From positions 6,921,001-6,985,000 of the forward strand of contig NZ_AP026867.1 of the NCBI RefSeq assembly GCF_026000115.1: 64,000 nucleotides of DNA. Direction: 5' to 3'. The notes below the pieces were generated by a model. It saw only the letters and a list, made by a program, of their open reading frames with translations. It had not been told where the DNA came from and did no database searches. The position numbers were made by a program, and so were the translations under genes. How positions within the stretch are numbered: position 1 is the first letter of the stretch; every line of letters begins with the position of its first letter. Shown piece by piece: positions 28,556 through 36,989 of the stretch. This DNA is from Aureispira anguillae. Lineage in GTDB: Bacteria > Bacteroidota > Bacteroidia > Chitinophagales > Saprospiraceae.

Positions 28556-29356
28556 ATGCAGACATTTGACACTAAATCTTTACCTGTTCCATTAAGAGCA
28601 ATTGTTGTGCTTATGCAACGCATTTGGTTTGCTTGGTGTTGCTTGGCTACAGTATTGATAGGTCTAGTAGCGCTAATTTGTTATCTGTTTATTTTTAATT
28701 TTCTGGATGAAAAAAAAGCCCCCTATGCAGCGTATGTTGTTACCAAATGGTGGGGGAAATCTTTGCTGGCTGCTATGTTGGTTCGTGTAACATCAGAAGG
28801 ATTAGAAAAGGCAAATCATGAAGGACAGGCTTATGTTTTGGTTAGTAATCATTTATCTATTATAGACATTCCGCTTTGTATGTCAACAGCACCCGTGCCA
28901 TTTTCTTTTTTGGCAAAACAAGAAGTAGACAAGCTCCCTATTATTGGTTATTTGGCTAGGAATATGCATGTTTATGTAGATCGAAAAAGCAAAGAAAGCC
29001 GCCGCCAAACTTTTGCTAGAATGAAAAAGCACATTGATTCAGGACATTCTATTCATATTTATGCAGAGGGGACTCGAAATAAAACCAATGAATTGTTACA
29101 GGATTTTTATGATGGAGCCTTTAAATTGGCAATAGAGACTCAGCAACCCATTCTTGCTTTGACGATTTGTGGCTCGGATAGAGTATCAACTCCCAAAAAA
29201 CCGTTTTTGGGTAAGCCTGCTTGGGTGCATTGTGTTTGGGATGAGCCGATTTCTACGCAAGGAATGACTTTGGATGATTTAGAGCATTTAAAAACCATTG
29301 TTCGAGAACGAATTTTGCATAATTTAGAAAGTTATCACGCTACTTATCAGGTTTAG
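28556..29356 (+). CDS. 1-acyl-sn-glycerol-3-phosphate acyltransferase (PlsC-like)
   Basis: Encodes 266 residues. It should transfer an acyl chain to lysophosphatidic acid in phospholipid synthesis at the inner membrane. One or two N-terminal membrane segments (residues 25-55) precede the HX4D motif NHLSIID (near residue 98), the acceptor-site stretch PIIGYLARNMHVYVDR and the EGTRNK motif (near residue 165). Length fits the family. It ends 9 bases from the convergent oxidase subunit gene, with no obvious terminator between them. Confidence 0.92.
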   Translation: MQTFDTKSLPVPLRAIVVLMQRIWFAWCCLATVLIGLVALICYLFIFNFLDEKKAPYAAYVVTKWWGKSLLAAMLVRVTSEGLEKANHEGQAYVLVSNHLSIIDIPLCMSTAPVPFSFLAKQEVDKLPIIGYLARNMHVYVDRKSKESRRQTFARMKKHIDSGHSIHIYAEGTRNKTNELLQDFYDGAFKLAIETQQPILALTICGSDRVSTPKKPFLGKPAWVHCVWDEPISTQGMTLDDLEHLKTIVRERILHNLESYHATYQV

Positions 29357-29365
29357 TGATTGGTG

Positions 29366-29986
29366 CTAAAATAGTCTATTCAATAAAAAAAACAGCACTA
29401 AAAATATCCATAAACCATCCAAGAAATGCCAATAAATAGTTAGCAATTCTAAGCGCATTCGTTTGACGGGGTCCGCAAAGTATAATAAAACGGTCATGGG
29501 CTCCCGCATTTTGTTGTAGGCGTTGTACAGAAATATGGCTAAAAAAGGAATCCCGCCAGCAATATGGGCAAAATGCAACCCAGAAATCGCATACAAATAG
29601 TGTACTCCATTTCCAATGTTATCCCCAATAAGTTGAGTCCGAAAATAAAACCAACCCACTACTTGCGCTCCCATAAAAACAATTGTTAAGAGCATTGTTG
29701 TGGTTAGTGCTTTTTGATAACCAGCTGTATTGTCTGCTTTGTAGGCTTTATTTGCCTGGTGCATGGCCCAACTACTTGCCAAAAGAATAAAAGAATTTAG
29801 GATGAAAATAGGAGGTAGATAAACGCCAGTTGCACTAGTTTGGGATCGAGTAAAAACGTAACCAATAGAAAAGGCTAGAAAAAGCATGGAGAGACTTAGC
29901 AACAATAAAAATAGACCTACTTTTTCTAGTGGAAGTCCAACTGCTGAACGTTCTTGATTGGGCGTTTTTTTACGATTCTTATTCAT
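29366..29986 (-). CDS. Cytochrome c oxidase subunit III-like protein
   Basis: Encodes 206 residues with five hydrophobic segments, the short five-helix form of heme-copper oxidase subunit III. The motif SGLHFAHIAGGIPFL, corresponding to the conserved GLHxxHVxxG, and a C-terminal WHFLDGLWIFLF-like helix (WHFLDGLWIF) support the call. It occurs alone here, without other oxidase subunits, and is directly before the AsmA-like gene on the same strand (52 bases), so its partner complex must be encoded elsewhere. Confidence 0.88.
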   Translation of the reverse strand: MNKNRKKTPNQERSAVGLPLEKVGLFLLLLSLSMLFLAFSIGYVFTRSQTSATGVYLPPIFILNSFILLASSWAMHQANKAYKADNTAGYQKALTTTMLLTIVFMGAQVVGWFYFRTQLIGDNIGNGVHYLYAISGLHFAHIAGGIPFLAIFLYNAYNKMREPMTVLLYFADPVKRMRLELLTIYWHFLDGLWIFLVLFFLLNRLF

Positions 29987-30038
29987 CCTATTTCTTTGTT
30001 TAAAAACTAAATCCCCCCATTTGTTTAAGGTGTTATTG

Positions 30039-32735
30039 CTAGAACCCTTCTATATATTCCTCTTCTGTATTTTCTCCTTCATATTCAGGTATATCTTCCC
30101 ATTCTTTGGGTTGAGCCAAGGGGGCAATAATGGGTTGGTTCGCTTCTTTGTTGGTATTTTTAGCAAATTCAGCTCGCAAGGTATTGGTGAGTGCAGGTAA
30201 GTTTTGATTTAACTGAGCCTCCAAGAATCGCTTGCTGTGTTTAGGGCCAATTTTGTACGAATAATTTTCGTATAAATTACCATAGATATGGGCATAAATA
30301 TTAAATAACCCTTTTTGCCGTGCTTTAATAGCCGTTTTGTTGGGGTTGTACTTTTTAAATTTATTGGCAATGACTTGCCCTGCATTAATTTTTAGCTTAA
30401 AGTCTAAGTCATGATTAAAACCATATTCTCCACCTACTACTAAATTTAAGGCATTGCTTTGAATAAACATAGCAGGCAGTATAAATTTACCGTGCTCAAT
30501 CTTAAATTGATTGGTTAATTCTGTAAATACAATGTGCTGTAAATCTCTCATTTTGATAAAACCAGAAAAGCCTTCTAAGAGCTTCAAGTTGATTAATTCG
30601 CCATTTTCTACCCGAACATCTGCTACTACAAATAGATCATCGTGCTTAAAGTTTCCTAAAGAATCTAAAAATAAGTTGACTTTGATTAAGGATTTTAGAC
30701 GACCTCGTAAATTATCAGCGGTTAGTACCTCTTGTCCAAAATTATCGAGTTGTTCCAAGAACTTTTGAATGTCGATGTTGTCGCAATCAAGAAATAATTC
30801 TACTCGAGGTTCCTTTTCAAAATGAATTTTACTATTGAGTTCAAATTTCCCATCCATCGCATCTACTTTTACCCCTTTGAGCTGCATGGTACTATTGTTA
30901 AACTCTACCTCTCCATTAAAGTTTTGCGCCAAAACATTACCATATTTAAAGTTTACAATATTGGTAATAAAGCTTCCTTTTAGGAAAGAGGTACGATGTT
31001 CCCTACTTTCGTAAGTTTCTTTAGTTAGAGAGTCTTGCTCGGCTAGGGGAGCGGCTTCTATTTCCTCTGTAGAATGCCCACTGCCAATGGCCAATAATTC
31101 GTCTACATCCATTTTTTGAGCATGCAAAGAAGCTTGAAAGGTCAATTTTGCATTTTGAGAGTTTAGCGAATCCGATAATAAAACAGGCAGTACATTGTGA
31201 AATTCTCCATTTAAAACCGCATCACTTTCACTGGTTTTTAGGGTGACATTGCTGACATTAAAGGTGTTATTTTCTAGCGACAATTGCCCCGATTCTATAG
31301 TAGCAGGAATGTCATTAACCAGTAAATAAGCCTGCTCAAAATTAATCAAACCATCCAACTGTACTCGTGGGATTCGATACATAGAAATCATATCCTTTAA
31401 GCGTCCCTTTAGGGACAATTTGGCGATGTCAAGCCAGCCGTTTCCTTCTGTTACCTGCTCTCCAAAAAATCCGTAGACTGCATTGAGTGGAATTTTCCCA
31501 TCCAAGCCCATATTAATGGTGGGGTTTTCTAGCCCAATCATTTCCCAACTTAAATTGATGGGTTGATTATTTAAGTGTGCTTGGAAATCAATTAAATTGA
31601 GTTTAGCGGTTTGGTCATCAATTCCATTGCCATTGGTGAAGTGTACATCAAAATTTACATTTTTCATACTCCCCTCCATATTAGGGTGGGTAATTCTACC
31701 ATCCTTAAGACCAAATTTGACCTCAATAATTGGTGCATTTCGTTTGGTCGCAATGCCATTGATTCTAGCATCAAACGATAATTTTCCATTGCTTTGGAAT
31801 TGCCCTAAGGTTGCTGCGAATTGTTCAGGAATTAGTTGTAATAAAGAACCCAATAAAGCATTTTCGCTATCAAAAACCATATTGTATTCTGTGCCTTTTT
31901 CAGCCTTGGCAATTGATCCATTCACCTTAAACTCGTTGCCCTGAATGTATAATTTGATGCGTTCAAAAGAATAAATCTCGGCCGCTAAATCTAAATCCAC
32001 TGCACCATCATAAGCCAGGTCTGTTCCCTTCATATAGGTGGTCTCTCCAACCGTGATATACTCTGAATACAATTCCGCATAACTCGTCATCGTATGTTTG
32101 TTTTCATTCAGAACATTGTCTATGATAAAATCTCCTTCAAAATAAGCGGATTTGGCTTTAACTTTTATGTCATAACTCGATGCTTCATCAACATAATGGA
32201 TGGCAACATTGGATAGTGTCGCATTCGAAATCGATAAATTTAGATCTGTACTTTCAGAAGTGGTAGCTTTTTCGGAGGGTTTAAAAATATCATAATTAAC
32301 ATTGCCTTTTTTGTCACTATAAATGAATAACGCCCCATTATTGATAGCAATAGAAGTAAAGTTATAATTCCCCATTAATAATCCAAGAGTACTACATTGT
32401 AAGGAAATGCTCCCAACATCCAGTAGCTTTTCTTCCTGTCCTCCTGTCCCTTCAATTTGAGCGTCATTTAGATAAACGGCTGCTTGAGGGAATTTCCAAA
32501 TTAGGGATAAGCTAGCTTCACTAACATGCAACTCTGTTTTTAGTTGTTTGTTGAGTGCCCCAATAACCATTTCGGCAATCTGCTTTTCAAAGAGAGCTGC
32601 AACGATAATTAAACCAATTAAGGCAGTTAAGATACTTCCGCCAATAAGTTTGAGTAAAAATCTAAGTCTTCCCTTTTTTCGTGCTTTTTGGGCTTTACTT
32701 TTTTCGGCTTTTGTTTTATAATTATCTACTGACAT
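30039..32735 (-). CDS. AsmA-like family protein
   Basis: Encodes 898 residues. One transmembrane helix near residues 25-50 follows a basic cytoplasmic tail; the rest is a long repetitive beta structure with multiple LxGxIxxxx-like strands, typical of AsmA/TamB/YhdP-like bridging proteins of the periplasm. The C-terminal third has AsmA_2-like features (KEPRVELFLDCDNIDIQKF; GRLKSLIKVNL). These proteins are thought to help move lipids between membranes. A Glu-rich acidic tail ends the protein. The gene precedes the oxidase subunit gene by 52 bases. Confidence 0.85.
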   Translation of the reverse strand: MSVDNYKTKAEKSKAQKARKKGRLRFLLKLIGGSILTALIGLIIVAALFEKQIAEMVIGALNKQLKTELHVSEASLSLIWKFPQAAVYLNDAQIEGTGGQEEKLLDVGSISLQCSTLGLLMGNYNFTSIAINNGALFIYSDKKGNVNYDIFKPSEKATTSESTDLNLSISNATLSNVAIHYVDEASSYDIKVKAKSAYFEGDFIIDNVLNENKHTMTSYAELYSEYITVGETTYMKGTDLAYDGAVDLDLAAEIYSFERIKLYIQGNEFKVNGSIAKAEKGTEYNMVFDSENALLGSLLQLIPEQFAATLGQFQSNGKLSFDARINGIATKRNAPIIEVKFGLKDGRITHPNMEGSMKNVNFDVHFTNGNGIDDQTAKLNLIDFQAHLNNQPINLSWEMIGLENPTINMGLDGKIPLNAVYGFFGEQVTEGNGWLDIAKLSLKGRLKDMISMYRIPRVQLDGLINFEQAYLLVNDIPATIESGQLSLENNTFNVSNVTLKTSESDAVLNGEFHNVLPVLLSDSLNSQNAKLTFQASLHAQKMDVDELLAIGSGHSTEEIEAAPLAEQDSLTKETYESREHRTSFLKGSFITNIVNFKYGNVLAQNFNGEVEFNNSTMQLKGVKVDAMDGKFELNSKIHFEKEPRVELFLDCDNIDIQKFLEQLDNFGQEVLTADNLRGRLKSLIKVNLFLDSLGNFKHDDLFVVADVRVENGELINLKLLEGFSGFIKMRDLQHIVFTELTNQFKIEHGKFILPAMFIQSNALNLVVGGEYGFNHDLDFKLKINAGQVIANKFKKYNPNKTAIKARQKGLFNIYAHIYGNLYENYSYKIGPKHSKRFLEAQLNQNLPALTNTLRAEFAKNTNKEANQPIIAPLAQPKEWEDIPEYEGENTEEEYIEGF

Positions 32736-32890
32736 ACAAGCTTGCTTATTTTGGGTGGTTATGGTGCCAATGAAATGTTTCGGAAAGTTGAATATGGAGT
32801 TTTTGGATTACTCCTTGGTATACTAATCTAAAAGTACAAAAAACTATCTATTTCTATAATAGCTATTCTTCAATTGTTGGGGGGAGGAGC

Positions 32891-32928
32891 TAAAATAAAA
32901 AAAGCTTCTACTTTTTAAGTAGAAGCTT
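32891..32928 (-). terminator. Terminator of the tRNA-Val pair
   Basis: A 12-bp perfect stem (32902-32913 with 32917-32928), with a 3-base loop, is followed on the minus strand by a U-run (A-rich 32891-32901). It lies 5 bases after the downstream tRNA. Confidence 0.9.
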
Positions 32929-32932
32929 AAGG

Positions 32933-33007
32933 TGGGTGATGAGGGATTCGAACCCCCGACCCTCTCGGTGTAAGCGAGATGCTCTGAACCAGCTGAGCTA
33001 ATCACCC
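32933..33007 (-). tRNA. tRNA-Val (UAC anticodon), copy 1
   Basis: Reading the minus strand gives a 7-bp acceptor stem (GGGTGAT with ATCACCC), a D arm with GCTC and GAGC, an anticodon arm TCTCG with loop CTTACAC (anticodon TAC) and a T arm with TTCGAAT loop. CCA is not encoded. It is identical in sequence to the second copy 33 bases away, in the same transcript. Confidence 0.97.
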
Positions 33008-33040
33008 TAAAGGAATGTAAAATAGCAAAATCTTAAATAG

Positions 33041-33115
33041 TGGGTGATGAGGGATTCGAACCCCCGACCCTCTCGGTGTAAGCGAGATGCTCTGAACCAG
33101 CTGAGCTAATCACCC
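33041..33115 (-). tRNA. tRNA-Val (UAC anticodon), copy 2
   Basis: Identical to the copy at 32933-33007, with the same cloverleaf and anticodon TAC. It is the promoter-proximal member of the pair. Confidence 0.97.
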
Positions 33116-33147
33116 TATTTATATAATCTCTTCCTTTAAGAGCAGCA

Positions 33148-33178
33148 CAAAGATAGGACAGTTTTATGAAGTTGCAAA
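33148..33178 (-). promoter_or_regulatory. Promoter of the tRNA-Val pair
   Basis: On the minus strand a TTTG (33175-33178) is separated by exactly 19 bases from TATCTTTG (33148-33155), matching the Bacteroidota primary-sigma consensus TTTG-N19-TAnnTTTG. It lies about 32 bases upstream of the first tRNA. Confidence 0.8.
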
Positions 33179-33299
33179 TTTTTTGAAGTTTTTTTTGAAA
33201 AAAAATATAAATTTTAATTTTTATGCTCCAAAATAGAAGCAGTAGCCAATTGGATAAAGACTCGTTATTGGAACTTTATCCAATTGGTTTTGCTGCACC

Positions 33300-34355
33300 T
33301 TATTTGAGGATAATTGCCTCTAAATCTTTGACTAATTGCTGTCCTTCTTTACTTAATGCGTTTAAATTTTTGCCTCCATTTTCCTTGGACAACGCTAAGA
33401 TGACAAAATTATCGGCACACAATTCATCGGGATGAATATTATACTGTGTATTTTTTCCTACTTGTTCCCAAAAACCACTAATATCATCAATAGAATAACC
33501 GACATCTTTGTTAACAACCGACCATTGTCCTGCACGATCTCTAACTTCAAACAATTGGAAGGTTAGGTAGCCAAAAAAAGCAGGCATTTCTGCTTGGTAA
33601 TTTTTGTATCTAGAATAGATGGCAGGAATTGCTTTAAACGTTCTATTGGTTTTGGGATCTTTTACTGTTATTGCATAGCGCAAGTCAACCCCATCAGGGT
33701 TGTAGAGGACACGTTCTTTTAAGAACTCAGAAAGATTTAAGTTGGGTAATTTTTCAAAACCAATACGTTGGTACAATGCATCTCGTTTGTCTTTGTTATA
33801 TCTAGAATAGATGTGAAAAATCTCGTGAATCATAGTGGATAAGAATGTTTCATTATTAGCATCTTTATCCATATTTAGCATGGGAGCAGGGATAATAATA
33901 GAATTATCTCTAGTATAAAAAACAGAGGCACCATAGTACTTGCCTTTTGTTTTGATTAGAAAAATTTCGGGCAACTTAAGATTAGGGTCAACCTTGTAAC
34001 ACAATTCTAATGCTTTGTCAAAAATTTTCTGAGTAACTTCTTTTTCTTCTTTCGAAAATTCCATTAAGTCCTCTTGTAGCATTTTTTTGTATTGTTCTAA
34101 TACGGTTGCTCTAGGTTGCTCCTCTAGGTTTTGTTTTAATTGAATAGACATCTCTAAATTAGCCACTTTGCTGAAAAAGTCTTCTTTTTCGTCTATGATG
34201 ACCCATTTGCTGGCTTCTTTTTTTGATAGCAATTGGTAACCAGGACGTTGTTGAGAGGCTGTTTTTTTGTTAGCCTGTGGGGCACATGCAATTAGGTGGC
34301 AAACCAAAAATAGATATATAATAGCGTGTAGACTACTTAATTTTTGAAAATTCAT
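33300..34355 (-). CDS. Lipoprotein with zinc-metalloprotease motif, unknown family
   Basis: Encodes 351 residues. It is an exported lipoprotein with lipobox Leu-Ile-Ala-Cys (Cys24). The stretch STMIHEIFHIYSRY contains an HExxH zinc motif (His177 to His181), and a downstream HPDELCADN offers Glu311 as a possible third ligand. This is a gluzincin-like arrangement. The mature protein begins with a helical region (residues 45-115) and has a FLIKTKGKYYGASVFYTRDNSIIIP strand block before the motif. Family unknown; the protease call rests on the motif only. Monocistronic. Confidence 0.75.
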   Translation of the reverse strand: MNFQKLSSLHAIIYLFLVCHLIACAPQANKKTASQQRPGYQLLSKKEASKWVIIDEKEDFFSKVANLEMSIQLKQNLEEQPRATVLEQYKKMLQEDLMEFSKEEKEVTQKIFDKALELCYKVDPNLKLPEIFLIKTKGKYYGASVFYTRDNSIIIPAPMLNMDKDANNETFLSTMIHEIFHIYSRYNKDKRDALYQRIGFEKLPNLNLSEFLKERVLYNPDGVDLRYAITVKDPKTNRTFKAIPAIYSRYKNYQAEMPAFFGYLTFQLFEVRDRAGQWSVVNKDVGYSIDDISGFWEQVGKNTQYNIHPDELCADNFVILALSKENGGKNLNALSKEGQQLVKDLEAIILK

Positions 34356-34506
34356 AATACTGTTTGTTGTTGTTAAACGAAAAATTAAACAATAAAAAAA
34401 TTATTGGGACGATGAAGTCGGAAATAAGAAGGGAGATAGATTTTCTTTGCCAAAGAACGATAGGGGTAAGGTTACTTTATGTTAGTAGAAACCATATACC
34501 TAATAA

Positions 34507-35145
34507 TTATTGAATATTCATTTGCAAATAATAAATCGCCTCAGGTCCAGTACAAAACAAGAGATCTAAGATGCTTAGATTTGCTACAAAGCCTAATCTA
34601 TCTTCAAATACTTGAGGATAAGGGATGATTTTAAAATCAGAATCTTTAGGAGCAGTATAGTTTTTGGGTAAAATACAGTTTCTAAAATCTGTCACCGTTT
34701 CATCGGTAGCTTTGTTAAAAGCAGTTGTGTATTGAATGGAGGGCGCTATTTGTAAACTATTAAGAACAAGTTCTTGCAAATCTAGACAGAAATCAAACAA
34801 TAAGTCGTACTTCTTTTGATAGATTAGGCTAAAATCGTCTTGGTAATACTCAAAAAATGGACTATTCCCATAGGCAGTTTTTATACTGCGCCAATGTATA
34901 GTTTGCCAATTTTTGCTGTTGTCAATTGCCACCGTTCGGATATTTGCTTGTTGGTGCTTTCCTTTGAGCAATGGAATACTTAGCGGGACTACACCATTGG
35001 CGGTTGCAATGCAACATCTGTTTCTAAATGAGCCTTTTCTGTAGTTTTCGTGCTGTTCAATATAGAGGTTAGGATACTTTACAAATTTCGAATAATATTG
35101 TATTGGCCCTAGATATTGAATTTCGAGTAAGATAGATGTGTTCAT
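34507..35145 (-). CDS. WbqC family protein
   Basis: Encodes 212 residues. WbqC-like features are seen: an N-terminal ILLEIQYLGPIQYYSKFV block, then YRKGSFRNRCCIATANGVVPLSIPLLKG (near residues 38-65), and W-rich WQTIHWRSIKTAYGNSPFFEYY. Members are found in polysaccharide or surface assembly clusters, with a proposed role in glycan transfer that is not established. It stands alone between long spacers. The short open frame at 35161-35367 upstream is not convincing. Confidence 0.88.
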   Translation of the reverse strand: MNTSILLEIQYLGPIQYYSKFVKYPNLYIEQHENYRKGSFRNRCCIATANGVVPLSIPLLKGKHQQANIRTVAIDNSKNWQTIHWRSIKTAYGNSPFFEYYQDDFSLIYQKKYDLLFDFCLDLQELVLNSLQIAPSIQYTTAFNKATDETVTDFRNCILPKNYTAPKDSDFKIIPYPQVFEDRLGFVANLSILDLLFCTGPEAIYYLQMNIQ

Positions 35146-35826
35146 TATTTTTGGATTAAATCATTGAGACAAAGATGGTGTTTTTTGTGCAAATAAAAGT
35201 TCTAGTGCTTTATTTATAATGATGAAAGCCGCATTTTTATGCATAAACGAGCCATTTTGAAAAGAATTAAATTGAAAATAAACGATTTGAACGAACCACT
35301 TACTTAGCAGAGAGCAGGGAATGTTAATCGGAGAAGACTTTTTTAAAATTTGTAATTGGAAGATCACTCTTTTTTTGTGGATAATACTATGAACTTTATA
35401 GTTAAATATTCGAGGGAAGTTTGTATTTTGCCGTGAATTTCAAGAGTTTTTTACAATTCTATAAGAGAAGCCTTAAATTCTAAAAAAAGAATCCTATTTT
35501 TGTCGATACTAAAGTTTTAAGAAAATGCTTTAATAAAGTAGATTCGTACTGATGGTATTTTCATAGCAAATGAAAGCATACACTTATTTAAATCTAAGTT
35601 GTATTATGGATGGATTTTGTGAGAGATATTGTTAGGGATTTCCCCAAAGCTAGATTGTGCTCGAAAATGTAACTAATTAAAAGAATGAATGTTGCGTTCC
35701 TTTTTTGAAAACATTGATTTAGAATACATTTTATCACAATTAAAAATGAACTAATTTTATTTCCTTAACGAATTAGTGTCATTTTAATAAGGTATAACAA
35801 CCTAACTATTTATTAAAAGATAGCTT
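35146..35826. other. Long AT-rich spacer before the PorP-like gene
   Basis: About 680 bases. A 68-codon minus frame (35161-35367) exists but resembles random AT-rich translation. A TATTTTTG box at 35495-35502 is a candidate promoter -7 element for the PorP-like gene but is 330 bases upstream. I see no RNA gene. Confidence 0.35.
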
Positions 35827-36876
35827 ATGAAAAGATTTATATTACTCACGTTGGTTGTATGGACTATGGGGACTGTTGCAAATGCACAGCAAGAGGCCAT
35901 GTTCACCAAATACATGTTTAATCCCCTTCCTTTTAATCCTGCAATTACAGGAACTACTGGAGCATTGGATATGGTCTTGTTGCACAGGCACCAATGGTTT
36001 GGTTTAGAAGGGGCTCCGTTGACCCAACATTTTTCGATTCATTCTCCACTCAAAATCGGCAAAGAAAATGAAAATGCTTCTGTCGGAGGCTATTTGGGAC
36101 ACGATCAGATTGGAGCAACTAGAACCTTTACAGGTTATGTTACCTTTAGCTATCGTTTGAGGTTAAACAACCCTAAAAAGAAAAATAGAATTATCTATTT
36201 GAATATTGGTATTTCTGGAGGTGTTGGAAATTGGTCGGCAAATTATTCAGACCTAAATTTAGATGATACAAACGATCCTTCTTTTCAAAATTTAACGCCA
36301 AACATTTGGTTGCCCAATTTTGGAGCAGGGCTTTATCTGTATTCTAAAATGTGGTATGTTGGTATTTCTGCTCCCAAGCTTTGGTCTAATACCATGCGTG
36401 CTCGTACACAAACAGAAAATCAGAACCTGCCAATTTCTCAAGAGTACCGTCATTACTATTTGACGTTTGGTGGTGCTATTAAAATCAATGACAATTTTGT
36501 AATTCGACCATCGTTTTTACTAAAAAATGTTGGTCTTTTTGTTGCAAAAAATAGCCAAAATGACGTAGGGGCTCCTACTGAATTTAATGTTGATTTGGGG
36601 ATTTTGTTGATGAAGCGTTTTTGGATTGGAACATCTTTCCGTTCTTCTGTTGAAGCGGTTATTGGTCAAGGGTCTTCTTATGATTCTATTGATTTTTGGA
36701 TGGGAATGCGTCTTAAAAATGGTATTCGATTTGGGTTGGCTTATGATTATCCTTTAAATGCTATGGCGGGACCAGGGATTGGTTCTTATGAGGTGATGTT
36801 GGGCTATGACTTGTTTAAGACGAAAGAGCTAGAAGATGGAGGCAAAATCATTGACCCACGTTATTTAAATTTTTAA
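35827..36876 (+). CDS. PorP/SprF family type IX secretion membrane protein
   Basis: Encodes 349 residues. A signal peptide ending near Ala-Asn-Ala-Gln leads into the PorP/SprF signature QQEAMFTKYMFNPLPFNPAITGT and later repeated strands of an outer-membrane beta barrel (YYLTFGGAIKINDNFVIRPS, MRLKNGIRFGLAYDYPL). PorP/SprF members help assemble or attach type IX secreted surface proteins; many genomes hold several copies, each linked to a specific adhesin or OmpA partner. The PorE-like OmpA gene follows 113 bases downstream and is the likely partner. Confidence 0.92.
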   Translation: MKRFILLTLVVWTMGTVANAQQEAMFTKYMFNPLPFNPAITGTTGALDMVLLHRHQWFGLEGAPLTQHFSIHSPLKIGKENENASVGGYLGHDQIGATRTFTGYVTFSYRLRLNNPKKKNRIIYLNIGISGGVGNWSANYSDLNLDDTNDPSFQNLTPNIWLPNFGAGLYLYSKMWYVGISAPKLWSNTMRARTQTENQNLPISQEYRHYYLTFGGAIKINDNFVIRPSFLLKNVGLFVAKNSQNDVGAPTEFNVDLGILLMKRFWIGTSFRSSVEAVIGQGSSYDSIDFWMGMRLKNGIRFGLAYDYPLNAMAGPGIGSYEVMLGYDLFKTKELEDGGKIIDPRYLNF

Positions 36877-36989
36877 AATTATATCCGCTAACAACCAACC
36901 CTATATTTTTAATTGGTTATTGCTTTGTTAGTAGTTGTTAATATACTGAAATACGATATAGATCCTTATAACTTTTTCTTAATAGAACT

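Noticed and set aside
32933-33115. Tandem repeat that looks at first like a CRISPR or duplicated element
   Set aside because: Both copies fold as tRNA-Val with anticodon UAC.
35161-35367. 68-codon minus-strand frame upstream of WbqC
   Set aside because: AT-rich random-like composition, no start-site support and no recognisable family; a shortened gene cannot be excluded.
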